Of a stretch of 64,000 bases of DNA, positions 1 through 10,629 are shown one piece after another. Each line of letters begins with the position of its first letter. The stretch's first letter is position 1. The stretch comes from Chrysophaeum taylorii (lineage: Eukaryota; Sar; Pelagophyceae; Pelagomonadales; Pelagomonadaceae): NCBI GenBank assembly GCA_029834535.1, contig JAQMWT010000370.1:202572-266571 (forward strand). The letters are read 5' to 3'. Below the pieces are notes generated by a model. The model worked only from the letters and a program-made list of their open reading frames with translations. It did no database searches and was not told the origin of the DNA. The translations under genes were made by a program, and so were the position numbers.

Positions 1-2
1 AC

Positions 3-3000
3 CAGGACTTTGCCGGCTCTGACGAGTTCACGTACCGCGTATGCGATTGCGGCTCGACCCGATGTTCCGAGACCGCGACGGTCACCATCGACGTCATCGG
101 CGTCAACGACGCGCCACAAGTCCCGTCGGAACGCCAGCGCGTCGAGGTCGGCTGCGACGTCGCGGGAAGCGTCGGAAGTTTCGCGCTCCGAGCCTCGGAC
201 GTCGACGCGAACGAAACTCTCGCCTACGTCCTCACCTCGCCCGCAACAGGCGGCTTTGGCGGCGGCAGTACTGATGATGATGATGCTGGGTTTTCGTTGC
301 TTACGGTTGATGCTGCTTCGGGGGTTGGCGGCGCGGTGATCCTAGAGTTTCCGTACGCGCTTCCCTCGAACGTCGCGTGGTACGAATTGAAGAACTCGGA
401 CGCGACGTGGGCAAACTTCAGCTACACCGTCTTCGACCACGCGGGGGCGCGCGCCGCCTCAAACGGCACCGTCACCATAACGTGTCGCAAGAACGAGTGC
501 AGCCCGGGCTCGTACTACGACGGCACCGAGTGCGCGCCGTGCCCGCCGGGTCGGTTCGCGGACGACGTCGGCGTGCGGTCGGCGTGCGAATTGTGCCCAA
601 AAGACGAGTTCAGCTCGGGCTGGGGGGCGACACTCTGCGTCGCATGCGGCCTCGAGGAGTACTCTACGGCCGACCGCGGCGCGACCGAGTGCACGTGCCT
701 CCCCGGAGCGCGCAAGGACGGCCAAGGCCGGTGCTCTTTGTGCACGCCCGGGAAATATTCGGACGTGGTCGACGCCGAGAACTGCACCGATTGTCTCCCC
801 GGAAACTACCCGACCGACTCGGCAAACGACACCGACGGCTCGGGCGTCACCTTCGGGGCCGAGGCCTGCGTCAAGTGTCCGCGCGACACCTTCTCCGAAA
901 GCCCGGAAACGGCGCTCTGCGCCCCTTGCCCCCTCCTCCGGGCCTCCGAGCCGGGCTCGACCGCCTGCAGCGAATGCGTCCAGTTCTACTACCTCAGCCG
1001 CTCGGAGGAGGAGTGCTTGCTCTGCGACACCCACGTCACCTGCGATCCCGGCACGACCCTCGCGACCTGGAACCTCGACGAGGGTTATTGGCGCGCCGAT
1101 CCCTCGACGACCCAAATCTACCAATGTCCCGCGACCTCGAGCTGCATCGGCGGCGCGGGTGCGACGGGCGACGACGACTCGATATGCGGCGACAACTTCG
1201 TCGGCAGGCTCTGCTCCTTGTGCGGCCCCACCTACCACCTCAGCGGCACGCGCTGTCGTCGCTGCAAGGAGAGCTCGACGCACTTCGTCTACACCTTTGT
1301 CGCGATCTCGACGGTCGCCCTGGTGGCGCTTCTCCTCTTCTTCTCGGGAAAGCCCGCCTTCATGGTCGACCTCGCCAAGGCTGTCTCCGAGTCTCAGCGC
1401 AAGCGTCGCATGCACTCGCAGCGCCTCCAGCGCGACGTCCTCGAACGCCGCCTCCTCGTCCACCCCGAAAGGTCGTCTGTTGCTCTTATTGATGGAGACG
1501 TCTCGCCCGTCGCCAAGTCGGTCAGGCACAAGAAGAACGCTTCCTTCTCAGGAGGAGGAGGAGGAGGAGGAGGAGCACCCCCGATCGCCGATTCTTCGAA
1601 CGACAACACCGCCGCCGCCGCCGCCGAGGGACCACCGCGAGCCGCGACGAGCGTCGAGGCGGGGCCGGCCGACCGGAAGACCGAAGAAGAAGGAGAAGAA
1701 GACAAGCAAGCCCAGCAGCAGCAGCAGCAGGAGAGGAACAAGCGCAAGTCGCGGAGACTGATGAAGAAGTTGTCGTCGCTTCGGTCGATGGGGGGAACGA
1801 CGACGACGACGACGAGACCGTTCTCGTCGCTGAGGTCTATCGAGTCGGGGAAGCAACGCAAGCTGGAGAACGCGCAGAACTCGGTGACTTTCATGCGGCT
1901 CTACGCGATGCTGTCGGTCAAGTGGAAAATAGTGATTTCGGCATTCCAGATCCTCGCGTCGAACAGCACCTCGTTTCTCATCAAATGGCCTCCGGTCGTG
2001 AGTTTCTTGCTGGGATTTCTGTCGATCCTCAACGTGGACATCCTCTTCATTCCGCAATTCGCTTGCCTCCGGCGCATCAACCACTACAACCAGCTCCTCG
2101 CGGCCACGGGCCTGCCGCTCGCGCTGATCGCCGTGATCGCCTTCTTCATCATCGTCCCGCTCGACACGCTCGCCAAGGCCAAAAAGTGCTGCTACGAACA
2201 GCAGCATTCCAAGGTCGCTCTCGCGGTGATCGTGCTCTTCTTCGCCTATTCCTCGGCGTCCCAGACCATCGCGCTCACCTTCGTGTGCCAACACTTCGAG
2301 GAAGCCAACGAGAGCTACCTCCGAACCGACCTCTCGATCCGGTGCAGCGGGCTCACCTACCAGCTCTGGTTCGCGTACGCGGTCGCGATGATGTTCGTCT
2401 GGCCGCTCGGGATTCCTTTGCTTTTTTTCTGCCTCTGCTGGAACCGCAAGGCCCGCATCGACCCCGTCCGGATGACGAAAAAACACGTCGACGTGTCGTT
2501 GGCGACCAAGACGGAGGCGGTAAACCGCGCCGTCGCGCAGCGGCAGTTCGACCCCGACATCCACGACATCAAGGCCCTCTGGATGCCCTACGAGCCCGAG
2601 TTTTGGTACTGGGAATCGGTCATTAGCGGCCAGCGCATGCTCCTGACCTTCGTGGCGTCTCTCGTAAAGCCCGGGACCCCCGTCCAGCCGATATTTTGCC
2701 TCTGCGTCGCGATTTTCTTCCTGCGGATCCAGAGCTTTTACAATCCGTACTGCCACGACCAGGACGACGTCCTCGCCGAGGCCCTCGCCTGGATGCTCAT
2801 ATTTTTTTACGTCCAGGCCCTCATGTTCATGCTCGGCTACGTCAGCGGCTTGACGATGGACGTTCTGTTGTGCGTCTCTATCGGGATCGCGGTCCTCGGA
2901 AGCGCTTTTTTGCTCGTCACCGACATCCAACGCGAGATCCGCTTTTTGACCCTTTTTCGCAAATGGGTTGACTCGACCCTAAAGACGCGTCGCGAGCGTA

Positions 3001-3119
3001 GACCCTCGAATCGCCGCGACAACGCCGCCTGCTACGTCGTCGCCGCGCAGCGCGCGACGCGAGAAATCAAAGAATACTTCGGCGACGATGCCGCCGCGTC
3101 TCCCGCCGGCAGCAAAGTC

Positions 3120-3153
<34 letters not shown>

Positions 3154-3494
3154 GCGACGCCGGCGCCGAGGAGGAGGAGGAGGAGGACCTCGCGGTCGTC
3201 CCTGTCCCTTCACTTTCCCGCCGGGACCACAGGGACAGCGTCGAGCTCGAACGCATCGCCGAGTCCGCCTCGGACACCGACGACGACGACGTGCTCGATC
3301 CCCCGAGTTTCTTGGTGAGTAGCGAGAGGCGGGCCGTCGCGCCAGCCGTCGCCATTGACTACTCGGACTCGGACGCCTTCGCCTCGCTCACCTGCGGCGT
3401 CAAGTCCGCGTGGTCCTCCCCCGTCGTCGCCGACGACGCAGACGACAGCAGAAACCTGCCGATCTGCGGCACCGTCTCGGGCTACTGGACCTAG
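3..3494 (+). CDS. Large receptor-like membrane protein, cadherin-like plus Cys-rich ectodomain (5' partial)
   Basis: The frame is open from the window edge, so the N-terminus lies outside; about 1163 residues are visible. Residues 1-110 look like cadherin-like/Big_9 repeats (an EFTYRV strand, then VNDAPQV as repeat linker, then a DVDANE calcium-type motif). Residues about 160-420 are a run of Cys-rich modules of the GCC2/GCC3 (ephrin-receptor-like) type with CxxCPPGxF and GSTACxxC patterns. A membrane span follows at about 427-450, then a basic low-complexity cytoplasmic-type segment (poly-Gly, poly-Gln, Lys/Arg), then at least six more hydrophobic spans ending near residue 975. A YEPEFWYWE motif lies before the fifth span, as in polytopic C-terminal regions of similar algal proteins. 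The tail is acidic and Ser-rich. A cell-surface adhesion or sensory role is inferred; no enzyme domain is seen. Its 3' end converges on the acyltransferase gene. Confidence 0.85.
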
Positions 3495-3654
3495 TAGGAG
3501 CCAAAAAAAAACCAGCAGCTTGAAAGTCACAATTTTGGTGGTCACAGACGATGACCGCGCTCGAACGCGTCCTCCTCCAAGCCCCCCCCCCCCTTGCTCG
3601 AGACGACGACGGCGGCGACGGCGAGGCACGCCTCCGACTCGGAGCCCCCCCTGG

Positions 3655-3683
3655 CAACCAACCAACCAACCAACCAACCAACC
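3655..3683. repeat. (CCAA)n microsatellite
   Basis: About seven tandem copies of a CCAA/ACCA tetranucleotide in the roughly 300-base gap between two convergent genes. A poly-C run lies just upstream near 3583-3592. Nothing else is recognised in this gap. Confidence 0.9.
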
Positions 3684-3796
3684 CTCGGACCGGAAGCGAA
3701 CGCGTCAATTTTCATCCTTTTCCACGATATTAAAAAAATAAATAAATAAGTAAAAGTGCATCGAAACAAGAGCTCTTTAGCCCGTCCGTCAGTCAG

Positions 3797-4684
3797 TCAA
3801 TCGTCCTTGCAGAGGCTCTGGTAGGTGCGGCCGAGGAGGAGTCGGGCGGCCTCGGCGAGGTCCTTGTCGGTGTCGAAGTCGTCAGGATCGAGGGGGGCGG
3901 CGAGCTTGATGACGATCTCCGCAGGTCGAATCATGTTGGAACCGACGGGCCAAACGTCGTCGGTGCCGCGCATCGCCACGCAAACGACAGGTACCTTGAG
4001 TTTTTTGGCTAGATCGAAGAACGCGGGCTTAAACGGCATGAGCTTGGAGACGTGGCCCGCTGCCTCCATCGCCTTATCGAGGTCGTAGCCCATCCTCGTG
4101 CCCTCGGGAAAGAGGCCGACGCTCGTACCTGCCTCGAGAACGCGCGATGCCTCGGCAAGCATCTTTCCAACGCTGCCTTTTACCGTACCCCAGCCGCCCT
4201 TGCTCGCGTCGAAGGCGATCGCGAGGTCGCCCGCGCGACGCATAGCCCAGCCCCCAAAGGGGACGGTGAAGATGGAGGCCTTGGCAACGTACTTGGCCTC
4301 GATCGGCAGGAGCCCGGCCCCCAGGGCGAAAGGATCCATAAACGACCTGTGGTTAGCCACGAAGATCGCGGCCCGCTCGCCAGAGACAACCTCGGGCGGC
4401 GGTATCCACGAGTCCGCGGACCGCCGCAGCCGCACCCCCGGCGTCAATGACGTCACGATGCCGGCGCACCCGATTCGCACCAGGTAACCGCACACGCGAC
4501 CGCGCCTCTCCTTAGTCATCAACAAGCCGATCGTGTACGTTACCACGAGTTGGCTCACCCACGTCAATACGAATCCCGTCACCATGTTGGCGTAGAAGCA
4601 CAGGGTTGTCACCCGACTCCCGCGGGGATAGTCCGCGAGCATCGGCGGACACGCGAGAGCCGTTCGCATCGCGCGTGTTGACAT
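3797..4684 (-). CDS. PlsC-family lysophospholipid acyltransferase
   Basis: A 295-residue 1-acyl-sn-glycerol-3-phosphate acyltransferase-type enzyme, expected to acylate a lysophospholipid at the ER or plastid envelope. It shows the family signature: block I NHRSFMD (the NHx4D catalytic His/Asp) and block III FPEGTR (phosphate binding), about 75 residues apart, as usual. A hydrophobic segment at about residues 25-55 (FVLTWVSQLVVTYTIGLL) is a likely membrane anchor. The reading frame continues 57 bases upstream but without an ATG before an in-frame TAG, so the start is placed at the ATG at 4684. Substrate (LPA, LPC or other) cannot be told from the sequence. Confidence 0.9.
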   Translation of the reverse strand: MSTRAMRTALACPPMLADYPRGSRVTTLCFYANMVTGFVLTWVSQLVVTYTIGLLMTKERRGRVCGYLVRIGCAGIVTSLTPGVRLRRSADSWIPPPEVVSGERAAIFVANHRSFMDPFALGAGLLPIEAKYVAKASIFTVPFGGWAMRRAGDLAIAFDASKGGWGTVKGSVGKMLAEASRVLEAGTSVGLFPEGTRMGYDLDKAMEAAGHVSKLMPFKPAFFDLAKKLKVPVVCVAMRGTDDVWPVGSNMIRPAEIVIKLAAPLDPDDFDTDKDLAEAARLLLGRTYQSLCKDD

Positions 4685-5076
4685 CAGCCGGTCCCTCGAG
4701 AACAACAGGGGCAGCAGCAGCCTCAGATATGATGACGTCAACTACATCCCAATTCATGACGTCAAAAATAATTGGTGTCAGCTGTATACACCCTCATTCC
4801 AATACCAGTGTACGCGGCCATGGCCAAAATTATTTCGGACCGAAGTCGGAGCTAGCCGGGCGCCGAAGGACGCACCCAAAAAGCGCCGGTTCAAGGCGAC
4901 GACAGATGCCGTTGGTGCCAACCACACTTTCGGCGGCCTTGAAATAAAATGCTCGTCGAAGAACGAACTTTGGGTGGAATAATGAATGATTGGGCTCAGA
5001 GGGAAATGTCGTTCGACGAGGACAAGTACGTCTGGACTGTGAGTCGCTGCTGACGGAGGCATCTCAAAAGGTCGTG

Positions 5077-5613
5077 ATGCGCCGGTCGGCACGAATTCAG
5101 AGTTTCGTGTCGCCCGCGGGCGTTGCGAACATCGACTATTTCGACGAGACCGACTATTTCGACGAGGCCGAGTTCGAGAAGGCCATCGTCGAGTACCAGT
5201 CAGTCCTCGCGCGAAGTCAACCTCAAGGAGAGGCTGGCATCCTGCCGGTGACGAAGCCGACTCGCAAGACCGAAGTCTCCAGGATAAAGGTCGCCGACAA
5301 CCGTATGATTCGCAGAGCACGGGGGGGGGTTTTAGGAGGCCGAGGCCAAGCATCAGCGCGCGGAGGAGCGCTCCCAAAAGCGAGATCGAGGGACCAACAA
5401 CTCTACGCGCGTCTCATGCCCGCCTGGTATATCGAATGCAAGGATGGCTGTGACTGCGAGGACCTCTTCCGATCTCGAGCGTCGCGATGCCAGCCGCCTC
5501 ATCCAGTGCGACGACACTTGCGGCGGCGACCTGAAGAATCGAATCGACCCTGCGAGAGGAAGAAGTGCGCGAAGGAGCGCGTGGCGGCCGCTGACGATGG
5601 TGCTTGTTGCTGA
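5077..5613 (+). CDS. Doubtful hypothetical ORF
   Basis: A reading frame from an ATG at 5077 whose first ~60 residues look coding-like, with a duplicated DYFDE motif (IDYFDETDYFDEAEFEKA). After a run of eight G near 5323 the translation turns into Arg-rich low-complexity sequence, and from about 5465 it runs into a dispersed repeat. An upstream ATG at 4982 opens a short acidic peptide in another frame that ends just after a GTGAGT, but a joining intron would be only ~32 bases. It may be a decayed gene fragment; no family is recognised. Confidence 0.2.
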   Translation: MRRSARIQSFVSPAGVANIDYFDETDYFDEAEFEKAIVEYQSVLARSQPQGEAGILPVTKPTRKTEVSRIKVADNRMIRRARGGVLGGRGQASARGGALPKARSRDQQLYARLMPAWYIECKDGCDCEDLFRSRASRCQPPHPVRRHLRRRPEESNRPCERKKCAKERVAAADDGACC

Positions 5614-5972
5614 TGATGATGATGGTGCTGCTGCCGATGACGGCGTCGACAGGCTGACGGATGCAGAACAGGACGAGCACCTCGACTTTCGCGCTGCTCC
5701 GGTCGACTTCCTTATTCCTACAGACGTCTCTCGACCTAGTTCCGCGTCCGCCGTGCTCTAACTGCGTCTCGTTTAATGGCTTGGCAGTTCACGTGCCGCG
5801 TTGTTTTTTGTGTTTAGGACCCCCGGGCCGTGACGCCACAGTCCATCAAAACTCTCTCAGAACAGAGCACTAGCTGCTTTGGGAAGTGCGGGGGGACTTT
5901 TGGGGCCATCTTTGGTCGCGTCGGCGGCGTCGCTCGTGTCGAGGGCTGTCCGCCCTCGCAAAAAAAAAGCAA
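5465..5972 (+). repeat. Dispersed repeat, copy 1
   Basis: This ~500-base segment matches 22408-22893 along its whole length with substitutions and indels. The best block, 5672-5695, is identical over 24 bases to 22600-22623. Other shared landmarks are TGCTCTAACTGCG, TTGTGTTTAGGA/TTGGGTGTTTAGGGA, CCACAGTCC, GGGAAGTGCGG, and a closing GGGCTGTC..CCCTCGCAA. No intact ORF is shared by both copies, and no transposase or reverse transcriptase motif is visible, so this is probably a non-autonomous element of unknown class. Strand is arbitrary. Confidence 0.75.
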
Positions 5973-6045
5973 TCCTTCGGTTGAAAAACTACAGTAGCCC
6001 TTTCGCGAAGAGAAAAATTAACAACGAACGGTAACGTGACGAAGC

Positions 6046-6113
6046 TGTGACACTACTTACCCCTGCACCACGTCCCCATTATAGTTCTCACATCCCCCTT
6101 TTCAGTTCTCACA
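6046..6113 (+). repeat. Putative left LTR of Copia element
   Basis: Begins TGTG, ends in TTCTCACA and is followed at once by a primer-binding-like sequence. It shares a perfect 20-base block (6054-6073) with 10222-10241, and its CCCCATTATAGTTCTCACA matches 10281-10299 with a few changes. At about 68 bases it is very short for an LTR and is probably deleted relative to the right copy. Confidence 0.55.
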
Positions 6114-6125
6114 TGGTATAGCCGG
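6114..6125 (+). other. Putative primer-binding site
   Basis: TGGTATAGCCGG follows the CA end of the left LTR directly. Copia elements often start this site with TGGTAT, complementary to initiator-Met tRNA. Only the first six bases fit that consensus. Confidence 0.4.
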
Positions 6126-6720
6126 TGTACTACAACGTTGATATCCATGAAAACCGCGACATGAACTTCACGCAACTTTACGAGCGCATTACCGATGTCT
6201 ACATGGGCCGTGGGGATCGCGTAGCGCACTTCCTCAACAAGTTCATCATCGGAGTATACAAGTTGCTCGGCATGGTACCTGATCCGACGTACCCTCGAGT
6301 GTGTCCTCGCATTTGACTACGTGCATCGTGCTTCAAGACTTACTGGCTTTGTCTTATCGTCTCGCGTTTCGTACCGATGAATGTGGTTGTACCCTTGAGA
6401 AGTTCAACAACAATCAATTTAGATGGCATGCACAACCACTTCCGCCGCGCTATCCGCCGCGTCGTCAGCCACAACCCCGACTTCAGACTCTTCCAACTGA
6501 CCTACCCTATACACTCCCCTTTCCCACCACCAACCTGGCTCTACTCGATTCCGACGCACTACCCATTGTCCTTTTGGCGGCTGCAAGGACCACTTTAAGG
6601 TGGACTGCCGCCATGTTCAAAGTTCCTAGCTATTCCACGACAACGCCCTACCCACCATCGCCGTTCTTCTCAACAGCGCAACACTCCCAATGACTCCAAC
6701 AACACCCAACAACACCAACC
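6125..6720 (+). pseudogene. Copia gag remnant
   Basis: A short open segment (6125-6316) begins MYYNVDIHENRDMNFTQLYE, consistent with a gag N-terminal half. A second piece in another frame, near 6555-6612, reads HCPFGGCKDHFKVDC, a Cys/His cluster with C-x4-C-x2-H-x4-C spacing that resembles but does not match the CCHC zinc knuckle. Stops and frame changes separate the pieces. Assignment rests mostly on position before the pol fragments. Confidence 0.4.
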
Positions 6721-7018
6721 CACCAACACCAGTAACACTACCTTTTCTGCTCCTGTGCCTACTCCAACCTTGACTGATTCTAGTTCCACTCCGCCGCTTT
6801 TCTTAATACCACCACCTATTACACATCTTTGCACCTTTCTGCCAATCAAGATAATTCCAAGTCAGCGTGTGTACCGCCGATTTTCTGACGCAAGCACATC
6901 AACAACCCCATCCCACGGAAGCACCTCGTTTTTGTGAAGGAAAAGTGTTTTTGTGGAAGCCCCTCGTTTTTGTTTTTAGCTCCCATTGCACAGGCGCCCT
7001 TCGTTCTGTATTTTCCGC

Positions 7019-7257
7019 TGTTCGTTGCTCCTCTCCTCGTTCTGTATTTCCCCCTCGTCGTTGCTCCCCTCCTCGTTGTCTTTTCACCTCGTCGTTGCTC
7101 CCCTCCTCGTTCTGTATTTCGCCTATTCGTTGATCCACTCCCCGTTGTGCATTTTCAGCTATTCGTTGATCCACTCCCCGTTGTGCATTTTCACCTATTC
7201 GTTGATCCACTCCCCGTTGTGCATTTTCACCTATTCGTTGATCCACTCCTCGTTGTG
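7019..7257. repeat. 36-bp minisatellite inside the Copia element
   Basis: About seven tandem units; the last four start at 7126, 7162, 7198 and 7234 and are nearly identical 36-mers that begin TTCGTTGATCCACTCC. Earlier units are more diverged, with GTTGCTCC instead of GTTGATCC. As 36 is divisible by 3, one plus-strand frame reads a 12-residue repeat (VDPLPVVHFHLF). Confidence 0.85.
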
Positions 7258-8694
7258 CTTATCGGTTCTGGTAAAACCAGCGAATCACGTTCCATCGCGC
7301 ATTTCACCCGCCACAACTATGCTGTGCCTGTCAATTTTTCGCGTGCGCAGCTTTCGTGCTTCCTACGTGGTTTGATCGCTCATCTTCGGGATCCTGGACC
7401 GACGCTTCTTTGCTGTGCTATTCGGCTTCTTCGTCTACGGTATCAACACAATGTTGTGGTTCTCCTTCGCGCACTCTCGCCTTTTTCGCCGCTCTACCTT
7501 TAAAATTCGGTTTTGCTATCGAAGTGAATTCCGTGCTCCGCACCCGCGACGCTATCTGCACTGTTCTTACGTGTCACTGCGACGCTATCTGCAACGTTCT
7601 TACGTGTCACCACTGTTTTGCCACTCTCGCCAACTTCTACCGCAGTCTATTCGAGTATGACGAACAAAGATCGCCGCTTGCTCCTCAAACGTTGGCCCAT
7701 ATGGCAACTTCGTTCTTGCGAATGCGACAACGGGCCACTTTCTTATCTGCCACAGCAGGCTGGCATATAGCAGCCTGGTCTACCCGTGTTCGTTCCTTAC
7801 ACCGCTGGCGCGTCCGAAGTCTTCCATATTCGCGTACAGGACGCGGTCGTGCCCATGGAAACTTGCTCGCGCCACAACAACCAAACACCCAACGTTCGCA
7901 TCAACCCTGTTTACGCCTGTTTTTGCTTCAGTCGCCTCCGAGCATCGTCATAACCTGGTCACCATACAACATATCTGCCCAACGGCAACGTTCTCATCAG
8001 ACGTCTGGTACTCTGCCATCATATGCACTTTTGTTGCTATTGTTTTTCAGACCTCGATTTTTTTGCTGACAGTTTCGCTTATCAGATTTCCTGCAATGTC
8101 AACCACCGAAGGAATTTCAACGTTGTTCTGACTTTCCTCGATCACGCTTCCAAGCTCTCGTCTACTGTTGCCCCATTGTCACCTGTTCTTCCACTGTTGC
8201 CCCCTTGTCCCCTGTGTTTGATGAGAATGCGCCGGTTTCACTGGGACTGATCACCCCATCGCGTGAACCGACCATTCTACGAGCTCATGAACTCCGACGA
8301 ACCAAAGAGAGAAAACAACAAAACGTGCACAACAAAGTCGAGCCAACCAGAGCCGACAAAACAACAAGCATGCAAAACAAAAAAAGCATGCAAAACAAAG
8401 TCGAGCCAAACGGAGCCGACCGCGCAAAGTCGACAAAAAAGCGCACATTATTCAGAAACAAATGGAGAACCAACTCAAACCCACAATACTGGCGTTTTAC
8501 CACTCACTGTCGATTCTGTGTCATCTTGTCATTCCCTTCGATTCTGTGTCGTCTTGCCATTCCCTGTACGTTTATTATTCTAGCTTTCGTTTGTTAGTTT
8601 ATTATGCCTTCCTTCCCCTCTCCAAATCCTGCACGTCGGTTACAAGCCATTGCCAAAGAATATCATTCCCTCGGTCATTGTTCGCGTTCCTTCT

Positions 8695-9480
8695 CCTTTT
8701 TCTGGCACCATCTGCCCTTTGAAGTGGGTCCACCGCACGAAGTATGAATCTGGCCGCTTCAAATCGTACACTGCTCATCTCGTTGTCCGCGGTTACACAC
8801 CCAGGTTCACGGCATTGCTTACCACACGACACGTACCGTCCTGTAGATGTCATCTCTGCTTTCATACAAGCCCCTGTCTGGCGTTGCTGTTCACGACTGG
8901 GATTTGCACAACTTGGACGTCAGCTCCGCTTTTATCCAAGCTCCCATTGAACAACGAAGACATCTATGTCTGGCCACCCGAAGGTTATGCTCCTCGCCAA
9001 CCCACCGATGGTTCCAAGATCGTTTACAAACTCCGTCGCTCTTGGTATGGTTGCAAACAAGCTTGTCGTAATTTGTGGGTTTTTTTTTGGCACGCTTTCT
9101 CGTCAATGACTGTGGCTTCGTCCGCGGATCTGGTGACACTTGCCGTTACAAGCTCGTGCTTAATTCTACCGTTGTCCTACGTCTCGTTCTTGTCGTTGAT
9201 GATCTTGTTGTGGCGCACCCTCATCCTTGCCTTGGTCATTACCAAGCCTTCTTCCTCCGTTTCCGAACCTTCACTGACGTCAACGAGCTTGATCTCACCA
9301 CTTACGTTGGTCTCCGCATTACGCGTGCTCGCGCACAACCAGACTTGACTCCCGCTCCCAAAGTTCTTCCTCTTTCTGCTGCGGCTGCTTCTCCTGCATC
9401 TGGTTCCCCTGCTCGCGTCTTCATGGCTGCATCCCTTGATATCACTTGGACCGTCACTCAGTGTGCGCGTTTTACAGACA
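8695..9480 (+). pseudogene. Copia reverse transcriptase remnant
   Basis: Pieces align to the Copia RT in order across two or three frames: LKWVHRTKYESGRFKSYTAH then LVVRGYT (from about 8717), WDLHNLDVSSAFIQAP (8898-8945), EDIYVWPPEGYAP, YKLRRSWYGCKQA (near 9025), then VLVVDDLVVA at about 9189-9218, where the catalytic YVDD box reads VVDD, and YVGLRITR. Later, SLDITWTVTQCARFTDNPGKP corresponds to the conserved block before RNase H. Frame changes near 8950 and 9070 and the changed catalytic box make this a dead copy. Confidence 0.85.
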
Positions 9481-10010
9481 ATCCTGGTAAACCCCACTGG
9501 CACGCCTTATCTCATACCCTCCGTTATCTCATTGGTACTCAAGATCTTGCCCTTGTTTTTGGTCGCGCTTCTTAAACCCTTCGTCTCTGTGGTTATTCCG
9601 ACTCCAGCTGGGCCGACGACGACCCTGATGACCGCCACTCCACAACGGGTTTTTTGTTTTCTCCTTGCTGGCTCTATGATATCCTACTGCTCACGCTCGC
9701 AATACCTCCTCGCCCGCTCCTCTTTTGAAGAAGCTCAATTGCTCGCTCTTTACGCCGCCGCTACTGCTGAGCTCTCTTGGCTTCTCAAACTTTTTGATGC
9801 CTTTGCACTCCCTCGTCGCACGGTACTACCAATGTATGTCGTCGATAACAGAACCACCGTCACCCAAGTCCGTCTCCAATGTCTCGCGCGGCGCACCCGC
9901 CATATTGATATTCGTTTTTACAGCACCGCCGAATATCAGCATCGCAACCACAACATTGATCTCCAACACATTCCCTACCTTGACAACCTTCGCGATATAT
10001 CTTCACCCGC
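9480..10010 (+). pseudogene. Copia RNase H remnant
   Basis: Shows HWHALSHTLRYLIGTQDLAL, then in a shifted frame GYSDSSWADDDPDDRHSTTG (near 9592), then SFEEAQLLALYAAATAELSW, then VDNRTTVTQ and RRTRHIDIRFY, the standard order of the Copia RNase H domain. At least two frame changes occur between 9560 and 9720. It ends near HIPYLDNLRDI, where active copies read an ADILTKPL-like tail. Confidence 0.85.
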
Positions 10011-10200
10011 AGTACGGAAGCCCCTTCCTTCCTCCGGCTTCGTGACTTCGTTACCTCACCTCGTGACTTCTTCGCCCGATATCTCTCATATGTTTCTTTC
10101 TGCCACAGTGCCTCTCCACACGTCTCTTTTCCTTCAAACTTCTCTTCTGTGAGCGCGTCTCGCTTATCCCTTTTTTTCCTTCTCTTTCTTTTTCAGCACC

Positions 10201-10299
10201 TGTGTGAGGACGGACCTCACTTACTTACCCCTGCACCACGTATCTCGTACCCCTACGTCATTCCCTTATCTAGTCTAACGCCCCATTCTAGTCGTAACA
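10201..10299 (+). repeat. Putative right LTR of Copia element
   Basis: Starts TGTGTGAGG and ends GTCGTAACA. It carries the 20-base block identical to the left copy plus a ~27-base segment missing from it. No purine-rich tract precedes it (the upstream stretch is pyrimidine-rich), so the boundary is tentative. From here to 10629 no gene is seen. Confidence 0.5.
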
Positions 10300-10629
10300 A
10301 ACAAACAATTGCCGTTGTGAAGTTTTGAGAGTTCGAGCGTGCAACAACAGGGCTGAAATTGATTCATTCGTTCGCTCGAGACGAAATCTCGGAAAGGTAG
10401 GTCGCAGCACTTATTAGCCGAGGAGACGCGGGAATTCGTCGGAGTAAATATTTGCGCACGCACGCGAAGCCTCCTCCTTTTCCCTGTCCACAGAGGAGAC
10501 GAGCTCAAAATTCGTGCTGTGAGTAAGGATCCAAATCTGATCACTTCTCGACCGTCCAACCCGAAACCTTGGTCGATCCGAGGATTCTCGCCTCGTCGAG
10601 AACTACTCGATGATGGATCGCGCCAACAG

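Larger units (their letters stand above)
6046..10299 (+). mobile_element. Decayed Ty1/Copia LTR retrotransposon
   Basis: The interval is bounded by two related short sequences (6046-6113 and 10201-10299) that behave like short LTRs. It contains, in order, gag-like fragments, a minisatellite, and Copia-type reverse transcriptase and RNase H pieces in several reading frames. The order RT before RNase H with no chromodomain, and motifs such as WDLHNLDVSSAFIQAP and KSYTAHLVVRGYT, are Copia-type. A protease or integrase core could not be identified with confidence between 7.3 and 8.6 kb, so that part is either badly decayed or replaced. Composition is visibly more AT-rich than the neighbouring genes. 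No long ORF survives, so it is inactive. Confidence 0.85.

Noticed and set aside
4982-5377. Two-exon gene with a GTGAGT donor at 5039
   Set aside because: The required intron would be about 32 bases, shorter than the 46-base eL27 intron, and the downstream frame dissolves into low complexity and a repeat.
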